64,000 bases of DNA, taken from Porphyrobacter sp. TH134 (lineage in GTDB: Bacteria; Pseudomonadota; Alphaproteobacteria; Sphingomonadales; Sphingomonadaceae). Below the pieces are notes generated by a model. The model saw nothing but the letters and a program-made list of their open reading frames with translations. It did not search any database and was not told the origin of the DNA. The position numbers and the translations under genes were made by a program. Below, piece by piece: positions 46,610-55,302 of the stretch (positions within the stretch are counted from its first letter, which is position 1; each line of letters starts with the position of its first letter). The stretch lies in NCBI RefSeq assembly GCF_002855495.1, contig NZ_PKRO01000006.1, positions 57,236 through 121,235 of the forward strand. The letters are read 5' to 3'.

Positions 46610-46743
46610 CAAGGCGCGATCCACAGCCGGATGCCATAGGCGACTGCGCCCAGCACCGCGACGCTTGCTGTCCAGATACCCGCCATCCAGAGCAGGCGCT
46701 GCCACAACGGAGCTTCGGGCTCTCTCTCCGGCGGCGCAAGCAT
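46609..46743 (-). CDS. DUF2474 small subunit of the bd-type oxidase
   Basis: A 44-residue single-pass membrane protein: a charged N-terminus ([16 protein letters not shown]) and a hydrophobic helix (about 18-41, [21 protein letters not shown]). This is the DUF2474 pattern, a CydX-like small subunit encoded after cyanide-insensitive oxidase genes. The start at 46743 overlaps the cydB stop codon, and the stop overlaps the DCC gene start. Confidence 0.87.
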   Translation of the reverse strand: MLAPPEREPEAPLWQRLLWMAGIWTASVAVLGAVAYGIRLWIAP

Positions 46744-47741
46744 CAGTGATACCCCTCGTCCGCCACCTTGCCGCGGAACACCCAATAGGCCCACACGGTA
46801 TAGGCGATGATCAGCGGCATGGTGATCGCCACGCCCACCAGCATGAAAATCTGGCTGCGTTCGGGCGCGGCAGCGTCCCAGATTGTGAGGCCGGGCGGAA
46901 CGACATAGGGGAAGATCGTCACCCCCAGCCCCGCCATGCCGAGCAAAAACAGCGCAATCGCCAGCCAGAACGGCTTGGAATTGCGATCCTTGGTAATCGC
47001 CCGGAGCATCGAGACCGCGATGAGCCCGGTGATGATCGGCACCGGCGCGACCCAGTAGATTTGCGGTGCGGTCAGCCAGTGGGCGGCATATTCGGCATTC
47101 AGTGTGATGTTATAGAGGCTGACGGCGCCCATCAGCGCGATTGTGGCAATCCCCGCACGAAACGCGACATAGCGCGCATGGGCCTGCGCCCCGCCGTCCA
47201 GCTTCCAGATCAGCCAGGTGCTGCCCAGCAAGGCATAGCCGGCGACCGTCCCGATGCCGGTCAGGAAGGTGTAAGGCGTCAGCCAATCCCACCAGCTGCC
47301 CGCATAGGCGCGGCCGTCAATCTTGATCCCTTGCAGCAGCGCGCCCAGGATCATTCCTTGCGACATCGCCGCGACCAGCGAACCGCCAAAGAAAGCCGCA
47401 TCCCAGAACTTCTGATGCGCCGGATCGCGCCAGCGGTATTCAAACGCCACGCCGCGGAATACGAGGCCCAGCAGCATGGCAATAATCAGGGGATAGGTCG
47501 CAGGCAGGATCACCGCATAGGCCAGCGGAAATGCCGCGAACAGCCCGCCGCCGCCCAGCACCAGCCAGGTTTCGTTCCCATCCCACACCGGCGCGATCGA
47601 ATTCATCGCTCGGTTACGGCCCTTGCCCACGCGGAAAGTGGGAAACAGGATGCCGATCCCAAGGTCAAAGCCGTCCATCACCACATAGGCGAAAACCGCA
47701 AAGGCGATGATGAACGCCCAGATAACGGTGAGATCCATCAC
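46743..47741 (-). CDS. cydB: cytochrome bd-type quinol oxidase subunit II (CioB type)
   Basis: A 332-residue membrane protein with about eight to nine helices. It has the family start [27 protein letters not shown], the conserved [26 protein letters not shown], and [10 protein letters not shown]. With subunit I it forms a quinol:oxygen oxidoreductase. Its start overlaps the cydA stop. Two consecutive Met codons are possible starts. Confidence 0.96.
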   Translation of the reverse strand: MMDLTVIWAFIIAFAVFAYVVMDGFDLGIGILFPTFRVGKGRNRAMNSIAPVWDGNETWLVLGGGGLFAAFPLAYAVILPATYPLIIAMLLGLVFRGVAFEYRWRDPAHQKFWDAAFFGGSLVAAMSQGMILGALLQGIKIDGRAYAGSWWDWLTPYTFLTGIGTVAGYALLGSTWLIWKLDGGAQAHARYVAFRAGIATIALMGAVSLYNITLNAEYAAHWLTAPQIYWVAPVPIITGLIAVSMLRAITKDRNSKPFWLAIALFLLGMAGLGVTIFPYVVPPGLTIWDAAAPERSQIFMLVGVAITMPLIIAYTVWAYWVFRGKVADEGYH

Positions 47742-49192
47742 ACAGGTTCCCGCTCAGCCGGAGCCTCGGTCGGCAGGGCTTCATCGCCGCCGGGGTTCTG
47801 CGTCGGCCCCGGCGTGATCCCAGCGGTTCGGATCGGTCCGTCGATGCCGACCTTGATGTCGGGTTCGCCGGCGTGCGGGGCCTTGCCCATCAGCTTGAGA
47901 ATATACCACACGCCGATGCTGAAGACGGCAAAATAGACCACGACAAATGCCAGCAAGGAGGCGGCAACTGCCGGCGCATCGAGCGGGCTGGCCGCATCGG
48001 CTGTCCGCAGCAGGCCGTAGATCACAAAAGGCTGGCGGCCGACCTCGGTCGTGATCCATCCGGCCAGCACAGCGGCAAAGCCACTCGGCCCCATCAGCAC
48101 GGCAGCCCGGTGCAGCCAGGGCATGTCATACAACCGTCCGCGCAGGCGGCCCCACAGGCTCCAGAGCCCGATCCCGAGCATCGCAAAGCCGATCCCCACC
48201 ATCACCCGGAAGCTCCAGAACACGGTGCCCACCGGCGGCTCCCGGTCATCGGGAATGGTATCGAGCCCTGCCATCGGCGCATTGAGATCATGCTTGAGGA
48301 TCAGTGACGATGCCTTGGGGATCTCGATCGCGTAACGCACCGTCTTGGCCTCGCTGTCCGGGATACCGAACAGGATCAGCGGCGCGCCTTCGGGGTGGCT
48401 TTGATAGTGACCTTCCATCGCCATCACCTTGGCGGGCTGATGCTCCAGCGTGTTCAGCCCATGCATGTCACCAGCGAAGATCTGCGCGGGTGTGACGATG
48501 GCGGCCATCCACATCGCCATCGAGAACATCGTGCGGGCGTGCGGATTGGCGCGGTCTTTCAGCAGGTGCCATGCGCCCACCGCGCCCACCACGAAGGCGG
48601 TGGTCAGATAGGCCGCCATCACCGTATGCACGAGCCGATACGGAAAGCTGGGATTGAAGACGATATCCCACCAGCTGGGGCCGGGCAGGAACTGGCCATT
48701 GGCACCGATCTCATAACCTGTGGGGGTCTGCATCCAGCTGTTCACCGACAGGATCCAGAAGGCCGAAACAAACGTGCCCAGCGCGACCATCAGGGTTGCG
48801 GCAAAGTGCAGCTTCTTGCCGACCTTGTTCATCCCGAACAGCATCACGCCGAGGAAACCCGCTTCGAGGAAGAAGGCGGTGAGCACCTCGTAAGCCATCA
48901 GCGGCCCGATGACTGGCCCTGCCTTGTCAGAGAACACGGCCCAATTGGTGCCGAACTGATAAGACATCACGATGCCCGATACGACGCCCATCGCAAAGGC
49001 GATGGCAAAGATTTTCAGCCAATATTTGAACAGGTCGAGATAAACGCTCTTGCCCGTCTTCAGCCACAAGCCTTCAAGCACGGCCAGATAGCTGGCCAGC
49101 CCGATCGAAAAGGCCGGGAAGAAGAAATGGAAGCTCACCGTAAAGGCAAACTGGATCCGCGCGAGCAGCAAGGCGTCGAGGTTCTCAAGCAT
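47738..49192 (-). CDS. cydA: cyanide-insensitive cytochrome bd-type oxidase subunit I (CioA type)
   Basis: A 484-residue subunit that carries the haems and the quinol site. His19-type ligand region ARIQFAFTVSFHFFFPAFSIG, the central ligand region and GWITTEVGRQPFVIYGLLRTADA are present. The Q-loop is of the short kind, and RQPF with YGLLRTADA is typical of the CIO group, not E. coli CydA. This oxidase resists cyanide and has high oxygen affinity. The C-terminal ~50 residues are a Pro/Glu-rich extension. It is the first gene of cydA-cydB-DUF2474-DCC. Confidence 0.95.
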   Translation of the reverse strand: MLENLDALLLARIQFAFTVSFHFFFPAFSIGLASYLAVLEGLWLKTGKSVYLDLFKYWLKIFAIAFAMGVVSGIVMSYQFGTNWAVFSDKAGPVIGPLMAYEVLTAFFLEAGFLGVMLFGMNKVGKKLHFAATLMVALGTFVSAFWILSVNSWMQTPTGYEIGANGQFLPGPSWWDIVFNPSFPYRLVHTVMAAYLTTAFVVGAVGAWHLLKDRANPHARTMFSMAMWMAAIVTPAQIFAGDMHGLNTLEHQPAKVMAMEGHYQSHPEGAPLILFGIPDSEAKTVRYAIEIPKASSLILKHDLNAPMAGLDTIPDDREPPVGTVFWSFRVMVGIGFAMLGIGLWSLWGRLRGRLYDMPWLHRAAVLMGPSGFAAVLAGWITTEVGRQPFVIYGLLRTADAASPLDAPAVAASLLAFVVVYFAVFSIGVWYILKLMGKAPHAGEPDIKVGIDGPIRTAGITPGPTQNPGGDEALPTEAPAEREPV

Positions 49193-49352
49193 GGCCAGTA
49201 GCTAATTCCCTTGGCGCACCGATCAATTGCTTTGGGTGCAATCGAGATACGGTTTGAAGCCAAAAGGGTTGCAGCGCCATAGTGCAAGAAGCAATCTTCA
49301 GGTCGTCAGCCGCAGCGCGTGAGGGCTTGGTGCCTCGGTGCTGAACAATCGC

Positions 49353-49961
49353 TCAGGTCGCAGGCGGCCCCGACAGCGCTGCCCGAAACCTGCGCCGCGC
49401 CAGCCACGGCTCCAGCCACCGGCCCACCAGATAAATGGCGGCAAACAATCCGGCCATGAAATAGCCTTCGTCCGGCGAATGGCGGCCTTCGTCCTTTTCC
49501 TTGTCCTTGGCCTTGTTCGGATCATCGGGTGCCGGTGCGCCGAGGAACTGATCCACAGGATGGAGCGCTTTGACCGGCCGGGACGGTTCCTCTGCCTCGG
49601 AGGCCTGGGCGCCCGTTTTCTCCCAGGAATTGATGACATTGGCGAGCTGGGCAAAGCCGAGGAATAGCAACGGGGCAAGGAACGCCATCAAGAGCGCGTG
49701 GCTGAACAGGTCAAAGCGCAGCACGGCGCCCGCGCCGACCCGTTCAAGCGTCAGTGTACCGCGCGTGAAGGTCGCCAGTTTGTCCTGCGCCGCCGGATTG
49801 TCCTTGGCGTAGGTCAGGGTGTTACCCTCGATCTGCACCGCCGTGTCCGCAGTGCGGACCAGCGGATCCAGCCGGGCAAAAGCCTCGTCTGCACCCAGCA
49901 CCGGATCAATCGCAATTGCACCGCGCACCCGCCAGATCCGGTCGATAATCGGAAGCTTCAT
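49353..49961 (-). CDS. hypothetical membrane protein
   Basis: A 202-residue protein with a soluble N-terminal part (about 1-85), two hydrophobic segments (about 88-108 and 168-185) and a charged linker (KDKEKDEGRHSPDE) between them. It has no recognisable domain. The start ATG at 49961 gives MKLPIIDRIWRVRGAI. It is downstream of the sterol-desaturase-type gene on the same strand with a 44-base gap, so the two may be co-transcribed. Confidence 0.75.
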   Translation of the reverse strand: MKLPIIDRIWRVRGAIAIDPVLGADEAFARLDPLVRTADTAVQIEGNTLTYAKDNPAAQDKLATFTRGTLTLERVGAGAVLRFDLFSHALLMAFLAPLLFLGFAQLANVINSWEKTGAQASEAEEPSRPVKALHPVDQFLGAPAPDDPNKAKDKEKDEGRHSPDEGYFMAGLFAAIYLVGRWLEPWLARRRFRAALSGPPAT

Positions 49962-50005
49962 GGGCGATGCGTTGGGCAGCTGAGCCAAATGGGCTGCGTA
50001 CTCGC

Positions 50006-51013
50006 TCACTCTGCCGGTTCCAGCTGCGCCAATGGTGCAGGCGCTGTGCCAAACCGCCGCACCAGCGCTGCCTTGGCGGTGCGCCAACCTTCACGGAACG
50101 GAAACACCATCGTCTCGCCAATATGCATCCGGCGGCCGCCTTCCATGCCGAGCACCTCGGCCTCGCCATCGACGCAGGTGCCGAAGATGCGGTCCCAGAT
50201 GATCCAGGTGCCCGAGTAATTGCTGCGGGTTGCCTCGTAATCCTGTGAGTGGTGGACGGAGTGATGCTCCACCGTGTTGAAGATGAACCGCCACCAGCGC
50301 GGCGTGTTGAAGCGCACGTTGATGTGCTGATAGACCGACACCGTCATTCCGATCGCGCCGGCCAGCAGAAAGGCGCGCGGCAGGAAGTCGAACATTCCGC
50401 CGATGCCAAGGCCAATCAGAAACAGCTCAACCGGATTGCCGACCGCGCCTTTGTTGATGTTGAGCTGGGTGATGTAATGGTGCGGCGCATGGGTCAGCCA
50501 CAGCGGATAACAGTTATGCATCGCGCGGTGCATCCAGTACTGGCCGAAATCGAAGATCATCGAAATCAGGATTGCCTGCACCAGCAGCGGCAAGCCGGTG
50601 AACCAGCTGAGCTTGTCCCAATCAAACGCGCTCTGCGCCGCCTTGATCATCGCGCCGTCGCCGATGTAGCTGTCGGCCATGCCGATAAAGGTCATGCCAA
50701 GGCCGACGTAAAAGGCGTCAGAGGCAAATTCTTTCCAGGTCAGCTGCCAGCTTTCGTAGCGCGGGTTGACCCACTCCAGCACCAGCAACAGGATCGTCCA
50801 CCCCAGCCGAATGGCGATGGCGGTGGAAGCGACGGCCAGCCAGTTGGGCGCGTAATACCAGAACAGGATCGCAGCAAAGAGCATGGCGGGCTGGAAATAG
50901 GTGAACACGAACTGTTTTATCGGCCCGCCTTCAACCCGGCCGATGTTCTCCCAGCCGACGATCACGGGGGCATCTGCCCCGATGATCCGCTTGCCCACCT
51001 GTACTCCGGCCAT
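50006..51013 (-). CDS. sterol desaturase/fatty acid hydroxylase family protein
   Basis: A 335-residue integral membrane di-iron enzyme. It has several helices and the three histidine boxes of the family: HRAMHN (about 164-169), HAPHH (about 178-182) and HHSVHH (about 253-258). Members hydroxylate or desaturate lipids, sterols or carotenoids (CrtZ-like). The substrate is not clear, though envelope lipid modification is likely. ATG at 51013 has GGAGAG directly upstream and is preferred to a TTG at 51025. Confidence 0.9.
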   Translation of the reverse strand: MAGVQVGKRIIGADAPVIVGWENIGRVEGGPIKQFVFTYFQPAMLFAAILFWYYAPNWLAVASTAIAIRLGWTILLLVLEWVNPRYESWQLTWKEFASDAFYVGLGMTFIGMADSYIGDGAMIKAAQSAFDWDKLSWFTGLPLLVQAILISMIFDFGQYWMHRAMHNCYPLWLTHAPHHYITQLNINKGAVGNPVELFLIGLGIGGMFDFLPRAFLLAGAIGMTVSVYQHINVRFNTPRWWRFIFNTVEHHSVHHSQDYEATRSNYSGTWIIWDRIFGTCVDGEAEVLGMEGGRRMHIGETMVFPFREGWRTAKAALVRRFGTAPAPLAQLEPAE

Positions 51014-51148
51014 CACGCTCTCCAATCGAGGGATTGTCCCCGTCCCGCCCGCTCAGCCATGGCGACCCTGCGCCTGTGAGGAAGTGGCCAAATGACGTAG
51101 TTTGCCCGATCTGGCCGCAATGCCCCTCCGCCAGCGGCGAAACCTGCC

Positions 51149-52060
51149 TCAGTCCGTCATGAATCTTATCGCGATCGCGGTCGCAGCAGCGCGGGTTTCG
51201 ACCCCCAGTTTGCGAAACACCTGTTCGAGGTGCTTGTTGACAGTGCGCGGACTGATCCCGAGGATTTCGCTGATGGTCTTGTTGGTTTTGCCATAGCTCA
51301 CCCACAGCAGCACTTCGGCCTCGCGGCGGGTCAGGCCGCCCTGTTTCTGCAAGCTGACGATCTTTCCGTCCTCGCGCACTTCGGTGATGCGCAACAACAG
51401 TTCGCCGGGGCGATCGCTTTCAAGCGTGGCCAGTTCGATGTCCATGCCGCGCAGCATCACGCGCGTGCTGGCTGGGGGATGGGGTGATGAGGCGGCGAGC
51501 AGCGGGCGCACCGGGCCATTGAGCGCTTGAGGCAACGTGCCGCGATCCGCAGTCCAGCCTGGCTCAAGCTGCACGAACAGCGCCTCGGCCTGCGGGGTGC
51601 ACCAGATCAGCCCCGCATCCGCATCCAGCGCAGCAATGCTGCGCCCCGCCAGACCCAGCGCAAGGCGCGAACGAAAGGTCGCGCGGGCATTGCCAAGGTG
51701 CACCCTGATACGCGCCAGCAGTTCTTCGATCACCACGGGCTTGCGCACATAATCCACCCCGCCCGTGCCCAGCGCGGCAACGACATGCTCGGGATCGCCA
51801 AGGCCGGTGATGAAGATGATCGGAATGTGCGCGGTGGCAGGCTTGCGCTTGATGGCCTGGGTCGTTTCGATCCCGCTGATGCCCGGCATGATCGCATCCA
51901 TCAAGATCAGATCGGGCTGCACTTCGTCCAGCAGCGCCAGCGTGGCTTCGCCGCTGCGCGCGATCAGGACGGTCATCCCCTCGCCTTCCAGCGTATCGAC
52001 CAGAAAGCGCAGCGTGTCCGGGTTGTCGTCGACGACGAGAATACAGTCCCTATGCGGCAT
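51149..52060 (-). CDS. LuxR-type response regulator of the urea/guanidine cluster
   Basis: A 303-residue regulator with an intact receiver (DD at about 11-12, phosphoacceptor Asp near 54 in LILMDAIMPGISG, Lys near 107 in VRKPV), a middle domain of ~110 residues with no clear name, and a C-terminal LuxR helix-turn-helix (LTRREAEVLLWVSYGKTNKTISEILGIS-type, about 240-300). It overlaps the upstream kinase gene by 11 bases. By position it is the partner of that kinase and probably controls the catabolic genes of the cluster. Confidence 0.9.
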   Translation of the reverse strand: MPHRDCILVVDDNPDTLRFLVDTLEGEGMTVLIARSGEATLALLDEVQPDLILMDAIMPGISGIETTQAIKRKPATAHIPIIFITGLGDPEHVVAALGTGGVDYVRKPVVIEELLARIRVHLGNARATFRSRLALGLAGRSIAALDADAGLIWCTPQAEALFVQLEPGWTADRGTLPQALNGPVRPLLAASSPHPPASTRVMLRGMDIELATLESDRPGELLLRITEVREDGKIVSLQKQGGLTRREAEVLLWVSYGKTNKTISEILGISPRTVNKHLEQVFRKLGVETRAAATAIAIRFMTD

Positions 52061-53531
52061 CGGCTTGCACCGCTCTGGCGAGGGCCTCCAACGCTTTCAG
52101 ATCAAAGCTGTCGAGCACGGCGCGCATCTGTTCTGCCAAGGGCGCAGCTTCGGGCGTGAGGGCAGCGATCCCATCGATTTCGGCCTCGATTGCGCGAACA
52201 TGGCCGATGCGCACCAGTCGTTCGATTTCGGCGCAATGTGCAGCGGCGCGGGATGCAAAAATCGCTGGCAGAGGCGCCGAAACGAGTGCAGGCGCGAGGC
52301 TTGGGGTGCCTGCGGTTCGCAGCCATTCCAGCCCCAATTGCGCCGCGATCACATCCAGCAGTGCAGTAAAATCAAAGGGCTTCATCAAGAACGTGTCGTT
52401 GGCCGGGCCGTCCGGATCGGCGATGGTGGCAGACTGTGGACCTTCGCCCGACAGCATGACGATCCGCATGGCTGCGCCGTGACGGCGGCGCAATTGCGCG
52501 GCGACATCCCAGCCGCTCTCGCCTGCCAAGGCGACATCGCACAGCACCAGATCGGGCTGCACCTGCGCGGCGAGTGCATGACCGGTCTCACCGTCGCTCG
52601 CGGTGCGCACCTGAAATCCTAGCGGCTCAAGCAGACGGCGGACCATGGCAAGGTGCGCCGAATCATCGTCAATCAGCAGCACCCAGCGCTCGCGTCCGAC
52701 ATAGCCGGTCACAGCGCCGGGCTCGGGCGCCGGTTCTATCGGCGGGCTGAGCGGCTGCGAGAGCATCAGCCGGACGGTAAAGCGCGATCCGGCACCAGGC
52801 GTGCTCTCGACCCGGATGTCGCCCCCCATGATATGCACCAATGCCTGAGTGATGGCGAGGCCGAGGCCGACACCGGGCTGCTTGGCAGCCGCGCCGCCAA
52901 CCCGCTCAAACGGCGTAAAAATGCGCTGGGTATCTTCAGCGGCAATCCCGATCCCCGTGTCGATCACCGTAAAGGTCGCAAGCTGGTTGCGGTAATCGAC
53001 CTTGAGCTTCACCGAACCCCTATCGGTGAACTTGATCGCATTGGTCAGCAGATTGATCAGCACCTGCCGCAGCCGCTTGGGATCGGCATGGACGAACTCG
53101 GGCAGACCCGGCGAGAGCGACAGCACCAGCGCTATCCCCTTCACCTGCGCCTGCAATTGCAACATGTCGATCAGTTGCGTGAGGAACTCGGGGAAGCGAA
53201 TGGCCTCACGCGTCAAGCGTAGGGCTCCGCCTTCGACCTGCGATATGTCAAGCAGGCCTTCGACCAGATGCGACAGGTGTTCGGCGCTGCGGCGGATCAC
53301 CCGCGCCGCATTCAGCGCGTCCTTGCCGTCATTGCGTTCAAGCAGCTGGGCATAGCCATAGATTGCATTGAGCGGCGCACGGATTTCATGACTGACGCTG
53401 GCAAGAAAGCGGGTCTTGGCTTCGTTGGCAGCCTCGGCAGCTTCCTTGGCGGCGCGAAGCTCGGCCAGCGCGTCAGCGGCAGGATGCGCCCCGCTTTCGC
53501 CCTTCAGCCAATCTGTCAGCCGCCCCGCCAT
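52050..53531 (-). CDS. hybrid histidine kinase without a sensor domain
   Basis: A 493-residue cytoplasmic protein. It starts with a short coiled coil (LAELRAAKEAAEAANEAKTRF), followed by a HisKA dimerisation domain with phospho-His in SVSHEIRAPLNAI (about 48-60) and a HATPase domain (NAIKFTDRG, DTGIGI, GVGLGLAI). A receiver follows (IDDDSAHL, Asp in LVLCDVALAGESG, Lys in FLMKPFD), and the protein ends in an 80-residue helical tail. There is no transmembrane or obvious sensing domain, so the signal must arrive through a partner. ATG at 53531 lies five bases past the hydrolase stop; an in-frame start at 53567 overlaps that gene. Confidence 0.88.
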   Translation of the reverse strand: MAGRLTDWLKGESGAHPAADALAELRAAKEAAEAANEAKTRFLASVSHEIRAPLNAIYGYAQLLERNDGKDALNAARVIRRSAEHLSHLVEGLLDISQVEGGALRLTREAIRFPEFLTQLIDMLQLQAQVKGIALVLSLSPGLPEFVHADPKRLRQVLINLLTNAIKFTDRGSVKLKVDYRNQLATFTVIDTGIGIAAEDTQRIFTPFERVGGAAAKQPGVGLGLAITQALVHIMGGDIRVESTPGAGSRFTVRLMLSQPLSPPIEPAPEPGAVTGYVGRERWVLLIDDDSAHLAMVRRLLEPLGFQVRTASDGETGHALAAQVQPDLVLCDVALAGESGWDVAAQLRRRHGAAMRIVMLSGEGPQSATIADPDGPANDTFLMKPFDFTALLDVIAAQLGLEWLRTAGTPSLAPALVSAPLPAIFASRAAAHCAEIERLVRIGHVRAIEAEIDGIAALTPEAAPLAEQMRAVLDSFDLKALEALARAVQADAA

Positions 53532-53535
53532 CAGA

Positions 53536-55302
53536 TCAACGCGATGCGATGTAAGCGCGCCAGCCACCCAGATGGGTGATGTCCTGCGCGCCGGTCAGCG
53601 CGCGCGGTTCGGCCACGAAACCCTTTACGCTGCTGCCGTCGGCCAGCTCGACCGTACCAATCGCAAGCGGCGGGGGCACTTCGGCGACGAAACTGCCGAA
53701 ACTTGCCATGTCGAGTTCATAAACCTCTAGCGCGATGGCAGCCCCCTCCTCGCTGTGGACCAGCGCGGGCTTGGGCGGTACGCTATCGGCCATGGCGTAG
53801 AGCCGGTAATTGGGCGCGGTGGTGAAGGCACCGACAAAAGTGGCCCCGCGCGATGTCAGCTGCCAGTGCAGGGGCATGCCTTCAAGATGCGCGCCGACGA
53901 CGGCGAGTTTGATCGTGTCCATGTGGTCTCCCAGATCAAGTGGAGGCGGAGGCGGCAACTGTGCTGCTGCAAGGTAGGCTTGGGCAATTGCGATCAGTGC
54001 AAGATCGCTGTGCGCAGGCCCGATGAAGGTCATCCCGAAGCCCGTGCCATTGTCCCGCGCGCCGGCCGGAACCGCCAGCGCGGCCATATCCAGCAGATTC
54101 ACGAAATTGGTATAGCGCCCCAGATTGCTGTTGAGCGCGATCGGCGCTTCGAGCAGTTCGGCCACCCGATACGTGGTCCCGGTGGTGGGGAACGCGAGCA
54201 CATCGACCGCGCCCCACATGGTTTCGGCGTGGCGCTGCAATTCGGCCAGGCGGTAGATGCCGTTCCACAATTCGGTCGCCAGCATGGCGCTGCCGGGCGA
54301 GACCACTTCGCGCACGACGGGATCAATGGCGAGCGGGTTTGCCGCCAGCAACGGGGCGATGGCAGCGGTACGCTCGGCCACCCACGGTCCGCCGTAAAGC
54401 AATTGCGCTGCTTCGAGCAGCGGGGCGATGTCGATTTCGATGATGGCGTTATCACGCGCCAGCACTGCCAGTGCACGGTCGTAGAGATATTCGGCCTGGG
54501 TATCGCCGAAGAACACCCGCTGGTCGCGGCGAGGCACGCCGATGCGGCGGCCCGTGATTGCGACATCGGCCAATGGCCGGGAAAAAGCGTCTTCGGCATC
54601 AAACCTGGCGATGACCGCATCGACAGCCTGCGCGTCAGGCAAGGTATCGGTAAACACCGTGATGCAATCCAGCGTGCGGCAGGCCGGCACCAGCCCGCGC
54701 GTGCTCCAGCGGCCTTTGGTGGGCTTCAACCCGACAAGGTGATTGAATGCCGCTGGCACCCGCCCTGATCCCGCCGTGTCTGTGCCAAGCGCAAAGGCCA
54801 CCAACCCCGCTGCCACCGCAACCGCTGAGCCGGAGCTTGATCCGCCGCTGACATAGTCACGGTTATAGGCGTTGCGCGGAATGCCATAGGGGCTGCGCGT
54901 GCCGACAAGGCCGGTCGCAAACTGATCGAGATTGGTCTTGCCAACGCAGATCGCGCCGGCTGCTTCAAGCCGCTCGATAACCGTGGCGGAGCGTTCTGGC
55001 TGATAGGCGAAGGCCGGGCAGGCAGCCGTGGTTTCCAATCCTGCCACATCAATATTGTCCTTCGCCGCGAACGGCACGCCGGCGAGCGGCAGATGCTCGC
55101 CAGCAGCCACGCGCGCGTCGACCGCGCGGGCAGCGGCGCGCAAGGCTTCGGGCGCGGCGCGGCTGATCCAGATTTGCGGCTGATGCGCGTCATAAGCAGT
55201 CAGGCGGGCGAGCGTTTGTTCGATCACGTCAAACGCGCTGGCCGCGCCGCTGTTGACGCCCGCCGCAATGGCGGTCGCACTGAGGCGCGCAAAGGCGCTC
55301 AT
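53536..55302 (-). CDS. atzF: allophanate hydrolase
   Basis: A 588-residue amidase-signature enzyme that hydrolyses allophanate to two CO2 and two ammonia. The Ser-cisSer-Lys triad is in AAKDNIDVAG (Lys), GGSSSGSAVAVA (Ser-cisSer) and GTDTAGSGRVPAAF (nucleophile Ser, with the DTAGSGR/VPA form special to allophanate hydrolases). The C-terminal domain (about 465-588) shortens the path to CO2 by decarboxylation. It is the second catabolic enzyme after the carboxylase, and its start overlaps the carboxylase stop by four bases. Confidence 0.95.
   Translation of the reverse strand: MSAFARLSATAIAAGVNSGAASAFDVIEQTLARLTAYDAHQPQIWISRAAPEALRAAARAVDARVAAGEHLPLAGVPFAAKDNIDVAGLETTAACPAFAYQPERSATVIERLEAAGAICVGKTNLDQFATGLVGTRSPYGIPRNAYNRDYVSGGSSSGSAVAVAAGLVAFALGTDTAGSGRVPAAFNHLVGLKPTKGRWSTRGLVPACRTLDCITVFTDTLPDAQAVDAVIARFDAEDAFSRPLADVAITGRRIGVPRRDQRVFFGDTQAEYLYDRALAVLARDNAIIEIDIAPLLEAAQLLYGGPWVAERTAAIAPLLAANPLAIDPVVREVVSPGSAMLATELWNGIYRLAELQRHAETMWGAVDVLAFPTTGTTYRVAELLEAPIALNSNLGRYTNFVNLLDMAALAVPAGARDNGTGFGMTFIGPAHSDLALIAIAQAYLAAAQLPPPPPLDLGDHMDTIKLAVVGAHLEGMPLHWQLTSRGATFVGAFTTAPNYRLYAMADSVPPKPALVHSEEGAAIALEVYELDMASFGSFVAEVPPPLAIGTVELADGSSVKGFVAEPRALTGAQDITHLGGWRAYIASR

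Noticed and set aside
50249..51079. Plus-strand reading frame of 276 codons opposite the sterol desaturase-type gene
   Set aside because: It is a shadow of a gene with three intact histidine boxes. His/Gln/Asp-rich composition is typical for antisense frames in GC-rich DNA.
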